Source: Paenibacillus durus ATCC 35681
GTDB lineage: Bacteria > Bacillota > Bacilli > Paenibacillales > Paenibacillaceae
Direction: 5' to 3'
Length of the DNA: 64,000 nucleotides
Assembly (NCBI RefSeq): GCF_000993825.1
Contig: NZ_CP011114.1
Coordinates: 5,332,001 to 5,396,000, forward strand
Part shown: one piece after another, positions 1 to 9,284 of the stretch
How the letters are laid out: the number at the start of each line of letters is the position of its first letter
Numbering within the stretch: position 1 is the stretch's first letter
Notes under the pieces: generated by a model
What the model was told of the DNA's origin: nothing
Seen by the model: the letters and a program-made list of their open reading frames with translations, nothing else
The model's database searches: none
Translations under genes and position numbers: made by a program

Positions 1-939
1 GGAACCGAGGTTCTAAAAGTAATCGATGTTCCCCGCCCTGAGCCGGCCCCGGGAGAGGTTCTTATACATGTTCAGGCGGCAGGGGTCAACCCTGCTGATA
101 TTCATATTCGTTCGGGATTTGCAACGATGCCGCCGGAATATCGGCCGGCTAATGTTTTGTCGCTGCCGCGGATCCTGGGTTCGGATGTATCAGGGATTGT
201 CGAGGAAATTGGACCCGGTGTAACGGCTTTTAAAAAAGGCGATGCCGTTTATGGCCTGATTCGTTTCCCCAGTGGGAATCCTGAAGGCGCGTACGCGGAA
301 TATATCTCGGCTCCGACTGAGGATTTAGCCTTGAAGCCGGAATCCATGAGCCATGTTCAGGCGGCGGCTTTGCCGATGACGGCATTGACAGCTTGGCAAG
401 CGCTCTTTGATCACGCCAATATGAGCAAAGGCCAAACCGTCCTGATCAATGGCGCTTCGGGCGGAGTCGGGCACTTGGCTGTACAGATTGCCAAGGCAAA
501 AGGAGCGCATGTCATTGCGGTTGCATCCGGAAGAAACGCGGAATTTGTGGAAAGGCTCGGGGCCGATCAATTTATAGATTATACGAAGACTGAGCTTGAA
601 AATGCCGTGTCCGATGTGGATTTAGTCATAGATACGGTAGGTGGACCCAATGGTGGCCGCTTCATTGACGTATTAAAGCCGGGCGGAAGGCTGGTGCCCA
701 TATTCTACGGCACGTATCCCGCTGAGCGTGCCGCCGCGGCAGGCGTGACGGTCCGGGGCATGCAGGTTCACTCAAACGGATCACAGCTTGCTGCGATCGG
801 ACAACTCGTCGATGAGAAGTTGCTTCGAGTCGAGATTGAATCTGTATTTCCGCTGGAAGAGGCCGATCAAGCACACGCGCGAATAGAGAGCCGCCGGACC
901 CGAGGGAAGATCGTTTTGCGGGTTGGCGATGAACTATAA
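1..939 (+). CDS. Quinone oxidoreductase-like MDR protein, zinc-independent (5' end outside window)
   Basis: Reads open from the first base, beginning GTEVLKVIDVPRPEPAPGEV, so roughly ten N-terminal residues lie outside the window. The order is that of the medium-chain dehydrogenase/reductase family: GroES-like substrate domain (AAGVNPADIHIRSG, GSDVSGIVEEIGPGV), then a Rossmann domain with NGASGGVGHLAVQIAKAKGA as the NAD(P)H loop and ending in RTRGKIVLRV. Zinc-binding cysteines of classical alcohol dehydrogenases are not visible, which fits the NADPH:quinone reductase/zeta-crystallin branch. Likely reduces quinones or enones in the cytoplasm; the true substrate is unknown. It is followed by a dispersed repeat and a convergent reductase gene. 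Confidence 0.85.
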   Translation, partial: GTEVLKVIDVPRPEPAPGEVLIHVQAAGVNPADIHIRSGFATMPPEYRPANVLSLPRILGSDVSGIVEEIGPGVTAFKKGDAVYGLIRFPSGNPEGAYAEYISAPTEDLALKPESMSHVQAAALPMTALTAWQALFDHANMSKGQTVLINGASGGVGHLAVQIAKAKGAHVIAVASGRNAEFVERLGADQFIDYTKTELENAVSDVDLVIDTVGGPNGGRFIDVLKPGGRLVPIFYGTYPAERAAAAGVTVRGMQVHSNGSQLAAIGQLVDEKLLRVEIESVFPLEEADQAHARIESRRTRGKIVLRVGDEL

Positions 940-992
940 GCTCCATGGCCCGATCTTTTGTCATCCTGATCCATCCTTGCAGCATGTGAATG

Positions 993-1025
993 ATATGGTG
1001 AACCGTATCACAAATAGTGGTAAAG
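993..1025 (+). repeat. Dispersed repeat R, copy 1
   Basis: Contains the core GGTGAACCGTATCACAAATA followed by GTGGTAAAGC, matching the copy at 29.13 kb most closely. It lies in the convergent gap after the quinone reductase. The left arm (AACTTGCCGTTA in complete copies) is not recognisable here and the T-tract is missing, so this copy looks degenerate. Confidence 0.7.
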
Positions 1026-1080
1026 CGGAGGGTGGAGGTTAGTTTTAGTCTAAAGGATCTCTTCAATGTAAGTGAATAAA

Positions 1081-1719
1081 TCAATGTCTTAGTAAGGCAA
1101 ATGCCGATCCTGGCGACTGTAATTGAATTTCACTAATCACACATGCAAGCATGATTGATTCTTGCAAGCGGCTTTGTCTAATGTCGCCTAAGTCAACAAT
1201 CGTGGACCAACCAAGGTCTTTAAGAAGAGCACTGACCTGATCTTTGGAACAATTATTGTTCCCGGATATAAACATGATGGGTGAACCTTCTTTGAACTTT
1301 GGATGAATCATGATCTTGTCGCTAATGGTATTGAGTGTTTTAACAACCTGACTTTCCGGCAACAACTTTTGGACAATTTCTCCTGCTGATGTATCGACAA
1401 GCAGTAAACGTGGTCCGTTGTCAAAATGTACGGCATTGCTTACATCAATGACCGTCTTATTTTTCAAATAGCCAGGATCGATGGTTTCAACCACATCTTT
1501 TAAACAGAACCACGGGAGTGCCGCAATAATGATCTCACCAAACTGGGCGGCTTCATCAAATGATGTTACGTCCCCCGACTTATCTACCTCTTGCTTCCAA
1601 AAAAAGTGTTTTGGATCATGGGGCTCTCGACTGCTGATTAATACATGATGACCTGCCAGAACTAATCCTTTGCCTAAAATCTTGCCTACATTTCCCGCCC
1701 CAAGAATACCAATGTTCAT
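1081..1719 (-). CDS. NAD(P)-binding F420-reductase-like oxidoreductase
   Basis: 212 residues. The N-terminus NIGILGAGNVGKILGKGLVL is a classical GxGxxG dinucleotide fold, followed by a TSFDEAAQFGEIIIAALPW segment and later VVKTLNTIS, the pattern of NADPH-dependent F420 reductase-like (NADP oxidoreductase, coenzyme F420-dependent) proteins that are widespread in organisms lacking F420. The start was set at the ATG nine bases after GAGGAG; an ATG two codons upstream is too close to it. It is transcribed divergently from an HxlR-type regulator 126 bp away, a common regulator/target arrangement. Cytoplasmic; substrate unknown. Confidence 0.75.
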   Translation of the reverse strand: MNIGILGAGNVGKILGKGLVLAGHHVLISSREPHDPKHFFWKQEVDKSGDVTSFDEAAQFGEIIIAALPWFCLKDVVETIDPGYLKNKTVIDVSNAVHFDNGPRLLLVDTSAGEIVQKLLPESQVVKTLNTISDKIMIHPKFKEGSPIMFISGNNNCSKDQVSALLKDLGWSTIVDLGDIRQSRLQESIMLACVISEIQLQSPGSAFALLRH

Positions 1720-1845
1720 TCTCATCCGCTCCTCTCTACGGGTGATTATATGAACTTTAAGTCTTGTGAACAATTAGGCACTTTTTAGTATCCAAATGTT
1801 TGATTATGTTATGGTGTATAATGTTGGTAAAAGTGGGGTGAGAGA

Positions 1846-2175
1846 ATGCCTGTCCAGCTAAATGACTGCCCGGTAGAGGTCGTATTATCTATGTTAAGCG
1901 GGAGATGGAAAATCCCCATATATCGGTACTTATATAAAAATTACAAGCCAGTACGTTATAGCGAATTGCTGCGGCATCTTCCATCAATTTCGAAAAAAAT
2001 ACTAACAGAGCAACTTCGCGAGCTTGAGCGTGACGGAATAATTGAAAGGAAATCATATCCGGAGCCTCGACCAAGAGTAGAATATATGTTGACTTCGTCA
2101 GGACGATCAATGATTGTATTTCTTGATAAGATGAGTGAGTGGGGTGAAAAGCACATCCTACCGAAAAAAGAGTAA
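1846..2175 (+). CDS. HxlR-family transcriptional regulator
   Basis: 109 residues with the HxlR winged-helix signature: CPVEVVLSMLSGRWKIPIYRYL, then [29 protein letters not shown] as recognition helix and wing lead-in, and RVEYMLTSSG. One cysteine lies directly before PVE (residue 8), the position used as redox sensor in YodB-type HxlR proteins; that function is inference here. Divergent from the NAD(P)-binding oxidoreductase, its probable target. A TATAAT box at 1817-1822 could serve the promoter but no convincing -35 was seen. Ends 35 bp before a long bidirectional terminator. Confidence 0.85.
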   Translation: MPVQLNDCPVEVVLSMLSGRWKIPIYRYLYKNYKPVRYSELLRHLPSISKKILTEQLRELERDGIIERKSYPEPRPRVEYMLTSSGRSMIVFLDKMSEWGEKHILPKKE

Positions 2176-2209
2176 TATTGAAATAAATCCAGATGCCTCA
2201 AAAAATAGA

Positions 2210-2267
2210 AAAATATCGCCTATCTCCGATGTAAAAATCGTTTTGGAGATAGGCGATATTTTCTTTT
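2210..2267. terminator. Bidirectional terminator between hxlR and lacI genes
   Basis: Perfect 18-bp stem: left arm 2210-2227 (AAATATCGCCTATCTCC preceded by A), right arm 2245-2262, with A-rich sequence on the left and TTTTCTTTTA on the right. It lies between two convergent genes and would end both transcripts. Confidence 0.85.
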
Positions 2268-2295
2268 ATATACCTTCTTCAATGGGAATGATAAG

Positions 2296-3288
2296 TCAGC
2301 CTTTGAATGCTTTGCAGCTTGCACGAATATTCAGCTCCGTTGGAACGAGAACCTTTTTGGTCAACGTACGTTGACCCTCTATTCGCTCAATCAGCGTCTG
2401 TATAGCTGCCTGCCCCATATATTCGGTGGGGATTTGGACAGTTGTCAGATGAGGGGTGGTGTATTGTGCCATTTGGTGGCCGTCTAAACCCACGATGCTG
2501 AACGTCTCCGGAATCTGAATATTTTTCTCCTTGAGGAAGTCCAAAACTCCAAACGCTATAGGGTCATTAGCTATAAAAAAAGCTGAAGGAAGAGGCCCAT
2601 CGTGAAGCGCGCGTTCCATTAACTTGTATCCGCTCATAAGATTTTCCCCCAAATATATCCGAGACGGTTTAAACTCTGGAAACTTAGACATATATCGCAG
2701 AAAGATTTGATCTCTCCGATCCTCCATGTCCAGATCCTCATTCTCAGTGCCGCCCATATAACCGATGTCACGATGTCCCAGATCCACTAAATAGTTTAAC
2801 GCCGAGTGGATGGCTCTTTTCGTATCGAACCAAACACTGTCGTATTTGTTATCATTCGGACATCTTCCAATGATCAGAATTTGCTCTGTGTTCAACACGG
2901 ATACCATAGCTTCGATTTCTTCATTCGTATAGTTTCCTTGAATAATGGCGCCATGTAAATTGTCAACGGATACATTTGAGAAATTAAATACATTCACGAT
3001 GTCAATTTCGTATTGTGAGCAGATTTTATCGATGCCGTTTCGAACAGAAAAGTGGAAATCATTCTCTAAGTGGCTGTTGAAAATGGTAGGTTTGTATACG
3101 AGAGCTAACCTGTAATATTTCTTGTTGTAACGCTCCACAATCGTTTTATATCCCAATTGCTTGGCTGCTTCCAATACTTTTATTCGAGTCAGTTCAGAAA
3201 CGTTAAACGATTGATCGTTATTGAGTACCCGAGATACTGTGGTCGTAGAAACATTTGCGAAACGGGCGATATCTTTCATTGTAGCCAT
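2296..3288 (-). CDS. LacI/GalR-family repressor
   Basis: 330 residues. N-terminal lambda-repressor-like HTH MKDIARFANVSTTTVSRVLNND is typical, followed by a periplasmic-binding-protein-like sensor domain with GHRDIGYMGG and PSAFFIANDPIAFGVLDFLKE, and a C-terminal TTVQIPTEYMGQAA segment. The start was placed at ATG (MATMKDI) because GGAG lies ten bases upstream; an upstream TTG would sit directly against it. Transcribed divergently from the ABC importer operon at 3.5 kb, with a central-CG palindrome in the gap, so it most likely represses that operon and responds to the imported compound or a derivative. Confidence 0.9.
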   Translation of the reverse strand: MATMKDIARFANVSTTTVSRVLNNDQSFNVSELTRIKVLEAAKQLGYKTIVERYNKKYYRLALVYKPTIFNSHLENDFHFSVRNGIDKICSQYEIDIVNVFNFSNVSVDNLHGAIIQGNYTNEEIEAMVSVLNTEQILIIGRCPNDNKYDSVWFDTKRAIHSALNYLVDLGHRDIGYMGGTENEDLDMEDRRDQIFLRYMSKFPEFKPSRIYLGENLMSGYKLMERALHDGPLPSAFFIANDPIAFGVLDFLKEKNIQIPETFSIVGLDGHQMAQYTTPHLTTVQIPTEYMGQAAIQTLIERIEGQRTLTKKVLVPTELNIRASCKAFKG

Positions 3289-3382
3289 AGGGATCAAACT
3301 CCTAAATCTATTAGTAATTTATTTACTTAATACAAATCCATTATAGTTTATTCTTGGAAAAATGAAAGCCTGAATATACGAT

Positions 3383-3396
3383 TTAAATCGATTTAA
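3383..3396. promoter_or_regulatory. Candidate LacI-family operator
   Basis: TTAAATCGATTTAA is a perfect 14-bp palindrome with the central CG typical of LacI/GalR operators. It lies in the 231-bp gap between the divergent lacI-type gene and the ABC importer. Binding is inferred from position and symmetry. Confidence 0.6.
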
Positions 3397-3519
3397 CTAA
3401 ATATTAATAAGATTATTGATTGAAGTTTACACTTGAATAGTAAATTTATAAACTGTAAGAAGTAAATATATTACCTTTTTTATGTTTGCATTTTACTAAA
3501 TTGAGGGGATGAAAACCAG

Positions 3520-4605
3520 ATGAAAATGTTCAAAAAAAGAATGATGGCGACAAGCGCAATGGTACTGATCTTAGGGGTGCTGTCCGCATGCGGAACTGCT
3601 GCTCCCACTCAAGACGCAGTCAATAAGCAGTCGGCAAGCCCCGCGGCGAACCAAAAGAAAGTTGTCATTTATACAAATTCCGGCGGTGAAGGCAGAGGAG
3701 AATGGGTTCAACAGGAAGCAGCCAAAAAAGGATTTGATGTGCAAATCGTACAGGCCGGAGGAGGAGATATCGCAAATCGACTGATTGCCGAGAAAAATAA
3801 TCCGGTCGCCGATGTCATCTGGGGACTCAGCAGCATTGACTACGAAAAATTCAAAAAACAGGACATGCTTGAAAAGTACCGTCCTTCCTGGACGGATAAA
3901 GTCGATGCAAGATTGAACGATAGTGAAGATTTCTATCATGCCACCGCGAAACAAGCCATTTTAATGATGTACGATAAGAATGTTTACACGAAGGAAACGG
4001 CGCCGACAGATTGGCCCGACCTGTGGAACAAACCGCAGTATCAAGGCAAATACGCCATCTTGGCTCCAGGCGGAGGAACAGCGAGAACCGTTCTTGTGGG
4101 GATTCTGATGCGGTATAAGGACCCGAACGGTGAATACGGGATTTCAAAACAAGGCTGGGACGAATTGGCTAAGTTTTATAAGAATGGGTACCAATTGAAG
4201 CAAGGGGAAGATCTCTTCCAGACCTTAGCGAAGAAAGAACAGCCAATCAGTCCGATTTGGTCCAGCGGAATAGCAGGTTTCGAGCAGGATTACAACATGC
4301 AAATGGACATTGTATCCCCGAAAATCGGGGTGCCTCATGTCGTAGAATCGGTTGCGCTTATCAAGGGCGCGAAAGACGCCGAAGCCGCAAAAGAATTTAT
4401 CGAGTGGTTCGGCACCGCCGAAGTTCAAGGTGCGTTTGCGGCAAAATTCAGCTACCTCCCTGCCAATAAAGATGCATTGAAGGATGCTCCGCAAAATGTG
4501 AAGGACATTGCCGACGCCGTTACGGTGCAGGACATTGATTGGAAATTCGCATCTGACCACATCGAAGAATGGGTGCAAAAAGTTGAATTGCAGCTCAAGA
4601 AGTAA
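3520..4605 (+). CDS. ABC transporter substrate-binding lipoprotein (iron/phosphonate/polyamine-type class)
   Basis: 361 residues with a lipoprotein signal peptide ending in the lipobox LSAC at residues 20-23. The mature part begins KKVVIYTNSGGEGRGEW and contains NPVADVIWGLSSIDYEKFKKQDMLEKY, ATAKQAILMMYDKNVYTKETAPTDWPDLWNKPQYQGK and SYLPANKDALKDAP, the class II extracellular binding-protein pattern shared by ferric iron and 2-aminoethylphosphonate-type receptors. It is the first gene of an importer operon with an ATPase, a fused permease and a glycerophosphodiester phosphodiesterase, so a phosphorylated glycerol compound is a plausible ligand, but binding residues do not prove it. Confidence 0.85.
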   Translation: MKMFKKRMMATSAMVLILGVLSACGTAAPTQDAVNKQSASPAANQKKVVIYTNSGGEGRGEWVQQEAAKKGFDVQIVQAGGGDIANRLIAEKNNPVADVIWGLSSIDYEKFKKQDMLEKYRPSWTDKVDARLNDSEDFYHATAKQAILMMYDKNVYTKETAPTDWPDLWNKPQYQGKYAILAPGGGTARTVLVGILMRYKDPNGEYGISKQGWDELAKFYKNGYQLKQGEDLFQTLAKKEQPISPIWSSGIAGFEQDYNMQMDIVSPKIGVPHVVESVALIKGAKDAEAAKEFIEWFGTAEVQGAFAAKFSYLPANKDALKDAPQNVKDIADAVTVQDIDWKFASDHIEEWVQKVELQLKK

Positions 4606-4625
4606 GGGTCCAATTTGCCGGTTCC

Positions 4626-4656
4626 ATATGGATATTCGCTCTGCGAATATCCATAT
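4626..4656 (+). promoter_or_regulatory. Intercistronic stem-loop between binding-protein and ATPase genes
   Basis: A 13-bp perfect stem (4626-4638 pairing with 4644-4656, arm ATATGGATATTCG) closes a five-base loop. No T-tract follows, so it is not a standard terminator. In ABC importer operons such hairpins commonly stabilise the binding-protein message or reduce read-through, giving excess receptor over transporter; that role is inferred. Confidence 0.6.
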
Positions 4657-4689
4657 TTCTTAACCTACTCTGTGCAAGGGGATAAGATC

Positions 4690-5703
4690 ATGATTGAATT
4701 TCAGAATGTCGAAATTAAATACAATGATTTCGTCGCGTTGGAGTCGATGAGCTTCACGGTAAACCAAGGCGAATTTTTCACTTTGCTCGGACCGTCCGGC
4801 TGCGGGAAAACGACAACGCTCCGAAGCTTGGTCGGATTCATCATACCCAGCAAAGGCAAAATTATGGTGGATGGTAAAGACATTACGCACCTTCCCGTCG
4901 AACAACGAGGGATCGGTATTGTTTTCCAGAGCTACGCGCTCTTTCCGACGATGAACGTCTACGAAAATATCGCTTTCGGACTAAAAGTTCAAAAACGGCG
5001 CAAAGAAGAAATTCATGCCATCGTTACGGAGATAGCGAGGAAAGTCGATTTGAGTGAGCAGCAGCTTTACAGGAATGTGTCCGAATTATCGGGCGGGCAG
5101 CAGCAGCGGGTTGCGATCGCAAGGGCGCTGGCTTTGAAGCCGGATATTCTCGTCCTTGACGAACCGCTCTCCAATCTGGACGCCAAACTGCGCGGGCAGA
5201 TGAGAGCGGAGTTGAAAAGATTGCAAAGAGAATTCGGCATTACCACGATTTATGTCACCCACGATCAGGAAGAAGCCTTGACGCTCTCCGATCGCATAGC
5301 GGTCTATAACAAAGGGAAAATCGAGCAAATTGGAACGCCTCACGAGATTTACAACAAGTCGGCTTCACGGTTCGTCTGCGAATTTATCGGCGATATCAAT
5401 ATGCTGAATGAAGCGGCATTGCGGCAGGTCAGTCAGCAAACCGGGATGAATTTCGATTTGTCGAAGCCCGGCTATATCAGACTGGAGCGAATTTCGACGT
5501 CTCCCTTGTCGGCCGTCGCCAAACCGGTTTGTTTACAAGGTGTCGTGTCCGAGAATGATTACAACGGGATCTATACCAAATATACGTATAGTATGAATGG
5601 CGGCTTAATCCGAAATATCGAAAAAAACGATGGATCCCTTCTCTATAGCAACGGGCAAGAAATCCGGTTGTTTTTGAATGCCGATGATATTATGCAATTT
5701 TAG
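4690..5703 (+). CDS. ABC transporter ATPase (PotA/FbpC/PhnT-like)
   Basis: 337 residues. Walker [11 protein letters not shown]-loop [13 protein letters not shown], signature [27 protein letters not shown] and the switch histidine in YVTHDQEEA are all present. A C-terminal TOBE-like regulatory domain follows after residue 240. Start chosen at ATG (MIEFQNV) with AAGGGG eight bases upstream; the reading frame continues further upstream through the intercistronic hairpin, which argues against an earlier start. Energises the importer whose receptor is encoded upstream and whose permease is broken downstream, so it may be idle or may serve another permease. Confidence 0.92.
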   Translation: MIEFQNVEIKYNDFVALESMSFTVNQGEFFTLLGPSGCGKTTTLRSLVGFIIPSKGKIMVDGKDITHLPVEQRGIGIVFQSYALFPTMNVYENIAFGLKVQKRRKEEIHAIVTEIARKVDLSEQQLYRNVSELSGGQQQRVAIARALALKPDILVLDEPLSNLDAKLRGQMRAELKRLQREFGITTIYVTHDQEEALTLSDRIAVYNKGKIEQIGTPHEIYNKSASRFVCEFIGDINMLNEAALRQVSQQTGMNFDLSKPGYIRLERISTSPLSAVAKPVCLQGVVSENDYNGIYTKYTYSMNGGLIRNIEKNDGSLLYSNGQEIRLFLNADDIMQF

Positions 5704-6717
5704 AGGTGGGCGAGATGAATAAAATGCACGCAATGAAACGATGGTTGAGCCCTTCCAAACTGACAGGAATCGCAATCGCGCTTTTTCTCGTATGGTTTAT
5801 TTTCGCTTTTCTGGTGTATCCGAATGTGAGCCTGCTCCTGAAGACATTTCTGAAGGACGGCACGTTCACGGCCCAGCCGTTTCAGCAATTATGGCATTCC
5901 GCCAAGGCGATGAAAAGCCTGTTAAACAGCTTCATTCTGGCCTTTTCCTTGATGATTACCGTCAATATCGTGGGTATCTCGATCGTTCTGCTTACGGAAT
6001 ACTTCGATGTTAAAGGCGCAAAAATCGTAAAACTCGGGTTCTACACCACCTTAATCTGCAGCGGGATTATTCTCGTCACAGGCTACGAGTATATATACGG
6101 ACCGACCGGCGTTGTCACCCATTTGTTAGTGAGGCTGTTTCCGGAGCTGGATCCGAACTGGTTCACCGGATATGGCGCGGTACTATTCGTCATGACATTA
6201 GGCATCACGTCAAATCACGTGATCTTCCTCTCTTCAGCATTAAAAAGAATCGATTACCAAACGATTGAGGTAGCCAGAAATATGGGAGCTTCCGAATTCA
6301 GCATTATTACACAGGTGCTGCTCCCGGTGCTGAAGCCTTCGCTGATCGCCATCACGATTTTAAACTTTTATACCGGCATTACCGCTTTGTCCTCACCGCT
6401 GATCCAGGGGGGAGACAGCTTCCAGTCGATCAACTCGATGATTCTGGTTTTAGCCGGGAGTGAATATTCCAGAGGCGTTGCCGCCGCGTTGTCCATCATT
6501 CTCGGAGTGGTTACGTTTTTCGTATTCCTCTTCCTGATGCGAAAAGAAATGAAAGAAAATTATATCGCTGTCTCGAAAGTGTCTTCCAAACTTCAAAAGA
6601 AGAAGATAAGGAATAAACTGGCCAACTTCCTTGTTCATGCTGCAGCTTACTTGTTATTTGTGATCTATGTGCTTCCGGTGGCTGTCATTATCGTCTTTTC
6701 TTTTATGGATTCTTCTA

Positions 6718-7548
6718 GGGCCTGTACGCAAACTGTACAACTCGTAGAAATCTAGTAAAATAAGGAACATGAGACGAAGATACGAGTTAACGGATGAAGA
6801 ATGGAATATACTTGAACCCCTGTTGCCCCCGGCCCGAAAAAAACAAGGAGGACGTCCGCCTAAGGATCGGCGCCAGATGCTCAATGCGGTGCTCTGGGTA
6901 GCTCGAACGGGAGCGCCATGGCGAGATTTACCGGGTTATTATGGCCCTTGGTCTTCCGCCTACAGTTTTTTCTGGCGATTGCAGAAAGCAAACCTTTGGG
7001 ATGAAATATTGAAGCATGTCGCCATCGAACCGGATTGGGAGCAAGTGATGGTCGATGCCACCATCGTCCGCGTCCATCAACATGGAGCGGGCGCAAAAGG
7101 GGGCAGGACCGGCAGGCCATCGGGCGTTCGAGCGGAGGATTAACCACTAAAATTCATGCGATGGTGGACGCGCTCGGCTATCCGCTGCGTTTCGAATTGA
7201 CGCCAGGACAAGACCACGATTCGGTCACCGGCTATCGACTTCTTCATGAATTGGACTTCTGCCCGGGCGAAGTGTTGGCTGATCGCGCCTACGATACGAA
7301 CGCCATTCTGGAGCTTTTGCAAAGCCGAGCGATCACTCCGGTGATCCCAAGCAAACGCAATCGGCGGGTAAAGCGTCCGTTAGATTCTGAAGCGTATAAA
7401 GAGCGACACTTAATCGAATGCTTTTTCAACAAAGTGAAAAACTATCGAAGACTGGCGACCCGCTATGAAAAAACAGCGAATATGTTCATCGCTTTTTTGA
7501 CGTTGCTTTCCATTCGTTTATGGCTCAAATAGGTTTGCGTACAGGCCC
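6718..7548 (+). mobile_element. Insertion sequence, IS5 family (IS427-like), 831 bp, copy 1
   Basis: Terminal inverted repeats GGGCCTGTACGCAAAC at the left and its complement at the right, flanked by a TA target duplication (6716-6717 and 7549-7550). Encodes a two-frame transposase. The second copy at 48764-49594 has the same length and the same predicted proteins, in opposite orientation, so both arose recently. It sits in the permease gene of the LacI-controlled importer and is probably polar on the downstream phosphodiesterase gene. Confidence 0.93.
6769..7532 (+). CDS. IS5-family transposase, two overlapping frames (orfA/orfB)
   Basis: OrfA (6769-7143, 124 residues) carries the N-terminal domain (MRRRYELTDEEWNILEPLLP) and the first catalytic aspartate in MVDATIVRVHQ. 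OrfB (to 7532) continues one frame back with the second aspartate in LADRAYDTNAI and the glutamate in HLIECFFNKVKNYRRLATRYEK. The frames overlap at 7095-7103, a run of four A then five G read as GCA-AAA-GGG-GGC in orfA; a -1 slip on A-AAA would fuse the two, as in other IS427-group elements. All DDE residues are only present in the fusion. No lesion is seen, so the element is probably active. Confidence 0.9.
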
Positions 7549-8289
7549 TAGTTTCAATAAAGGGATAATTTCGCTCGATCGATTCACGCTTTCCAATTAT
7601 TACTATGTGTTCAGCCAACCGAACGGGTACAAGCCTTATTTGGTCAGTTTGATTTATTGCCTCGGGGCTTCCGTATTGGTCGTGGTTCTCTGCATGATCG
7701 TCGCCCGAATTTTGCATAAAAGCAAGAACAAGCTGGTTATGAAAACGTTGGAGTATACGATGCTGATTCCCTGGTTCCTGCCGCATTCGATGATGGCGCT
7801 TGGCTTGATCTTCACTTACAATACGCCGCATTGGCTTATGGGCAATTATGTGCTGGTTGGAAGCGTCTGGCTTATGCTGCTTGGATTTATCGTCATTCAG
7901 ATCCCCTTTTCCATCCGTTTGATCAAAGCATCGTTATTCGGGATTGACGGCGCCTTGGAAGAAGCGTCCAGAAGCATGGGAGCGAAGACGTTGTATACGT
8001 TCAGAAGAGTCATTCTGCCGATCATATTGCCGACAGCCATGGCGGTAATTGCCCTTAATTTCAACAGTCTGCTTGTGAACTACGACGTGACGGCCTTCTT
8101 GTACCACCCGTTACTTCAGCCCCTCTCCATCGTCATCACAAGCAGCGTTTCGGAAACTCCAGGCAGCACGCAGGTCGATACGAGAGCAGTTTCCATGGTT
8201 TATTCGGTTGTTATCATGATCATTTCCTCCATTTCGCTCTATGCGATTTATGGAAGAAACAGCAAACATTGAATAGGAGATATTGGCTA

Positions 8290-9138
8290 ATGAACACCAT
8301 TCATCCGAATCACTTTGATCGCATGTATTCCGAGTTTAACAATCCGAACGGCCGAGTCATGGTGATCGCCCATCGCGGCGACTGGCTTAATGCACCTGAA
8401 AATACAGTGCCGGCCATTATCAACGCGATCGATTTAGGCGTCGATATGATCGAGATCGACGTGCGAAGGACACGTGACGGCAAACTGATTCTCATGCACG
8501 ATGAAACCGTGGACCGAATGACGAGCGGAAGCGGAGCTGTTGCGGAGCTCAGTTATGATGAACTGCTGTCGTTGCAAGTAAAGCAATCGGAAGGCGGGGA
8601 GTCGGCGGAGTTAACCGGTGTGCATATCCCAACACTTGAGGAAGTCATGAAGCTTGTGAAAGGCAAGGCGCTTATCAATTTGGACAAATGCTGGGATATC
8701 CGGGAAGAGGTTTATCAGGTCCTGCTGGACACCGGTACCGTGAATCACGGCTTGTTCAAGAGCGATGCGGAGCTGGATGAAGTCGCGGCATTCCTGGAAT
8801 CAAAGGCGATTCGCCCCGAGTATATGCAGATCATTCAGGCAAGCAATGCATATTTGCTTCATGACCCGGATGCCTTGCTAACCCGAATCAAGCCGAAGGC
8901 GGTGGAGTTCGTTTTTGAGGATGAGACCAGTCCGTTTTCGATTGAAGAATCGTTCCATATGTTTTCCGGCAAATGCAGACTCTGGATAAACACGATGTGG
9001 GATTCTCTATGTGCGGGGCACTCCGATGAACAATCGTTGGAAAACGCTGCAGACGGTTGGGGATGGGGAATCGCCAGAGGGGTGAATATGATTCAAACCG
9101 ATTATTCGCGGCAATTATTGAATTATTTGCAGAAGTGA
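8290..9138 (+). CDS. Glycerophosphodiester phosphodiesterase
   Basis: 282 residues. GDPD-family motifs are clear: AHRGDWLNAPENT, MIEIDVRRTRDGKLILMHDETVDRMTSG, covering the HR, E-I-D metal ligands and the catalytic histidine. Hydrolyses glycerophosphodiesters to glycerol 3-phosphate and an alcohol. No signal peptide, so it probably acts in the cytoplasm on imported substrate. Start at ATG 8290 with AGGAG ten bases upstream rather than the earlier TTG that overlaps the permease stop. It is the last gene of the LacI-controlled importer operon; the IS upstream may cut its transcription. Confidence 0.9.
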   Translation: MNTIHPNHFDRMYSEFNNPNGRVMVIAHRGDWLNAPENTVPAIINAIDLGVDMIEIDVRRTRDGKLILMHDETVDRMTSGSGAVAELSYDELLSLQVKQSEGGESAELTGVHIPTLEEVMKLVKGKALINLDKCWDIREEVYQVLLDTGTVNHGLFKSDAELDEVAAFLESKAIRPEYMQIIQASNAYLLHDPDALLTRIKPKAVEFVFEDETSPFSIEESFHMFSGKCRLWINTMWDSLCAGHSDEQSLENAADGWGWGIARGVNMIQTDYSRQLLNYLQK

Positions 9139-9163
9139 TGTAAATAAATAGAAATTATTCAAC

Positions 9164-9199
9164 AAAAAAAGCCTCGGGAACCAAATTCCTTGGGCTTTT
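9164..9199 (+). terminator. Terminator after the phosphodiesterase gene
   Basis: AAAAGCCTCGGGAA pairs with TTCCTTGGGCTTTT with one mismatch and two G-T pairs, around a CCAAA loop. Position 25 bp after the stop codon fits an operon end. Confidence 0.75.
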
Positions 9200-9284
9200 C
9201 ATATGGAATAAGAAACAGTTTATACTTTTTTTCCCAAATCACCTATATTGATCATACAATAATTCAATAGAAGGAGAGCGGAAT

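Larger units (their letters stand above)
5715..8272 (+). pseudogene. Fused two-domain ABC permease, interrupted by IS5-family element
   Basis: Removing the IS (6718-7548) and one TA of the duplicated target restores an uninterrupted frame of about 574 residues: the sequence reads ...SFMDSS before the IS and SFNKGIISLDRF after it. The joined protein has two homologous permease halves of about six membrane segments, each with an EAA-like loop (QTIEVARNMGASEFSIITQVLLPVL and GALEEASRSMGAKTLYTFRRVILPI). This is the organisation of FbpB- and PhnU-type fused permeases. Start at ATG 5715 behind GAGGTGG. The 3' half has an open frame running out of the IS, but half a permease is unlikely to work. Importer function from this locus is therefore probably lost. 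Confidence 0.88.

Noticed and set aside
4615..4689. N-terminal extension of the ABC ATPase through the intercistronic hairpin
   Set aside because: The added 25 residues read through a perfect stem-loop and lie before a good ribosome site; homologues start at MIEFxNV.
6714..7552. A four-base CTAG target duplication for the IS
   Set aside because: True only at copy 1; copy 2 is flanked by TA then A on the right, so the outer C and G belong to the inverted repeats and the duplication is TA.
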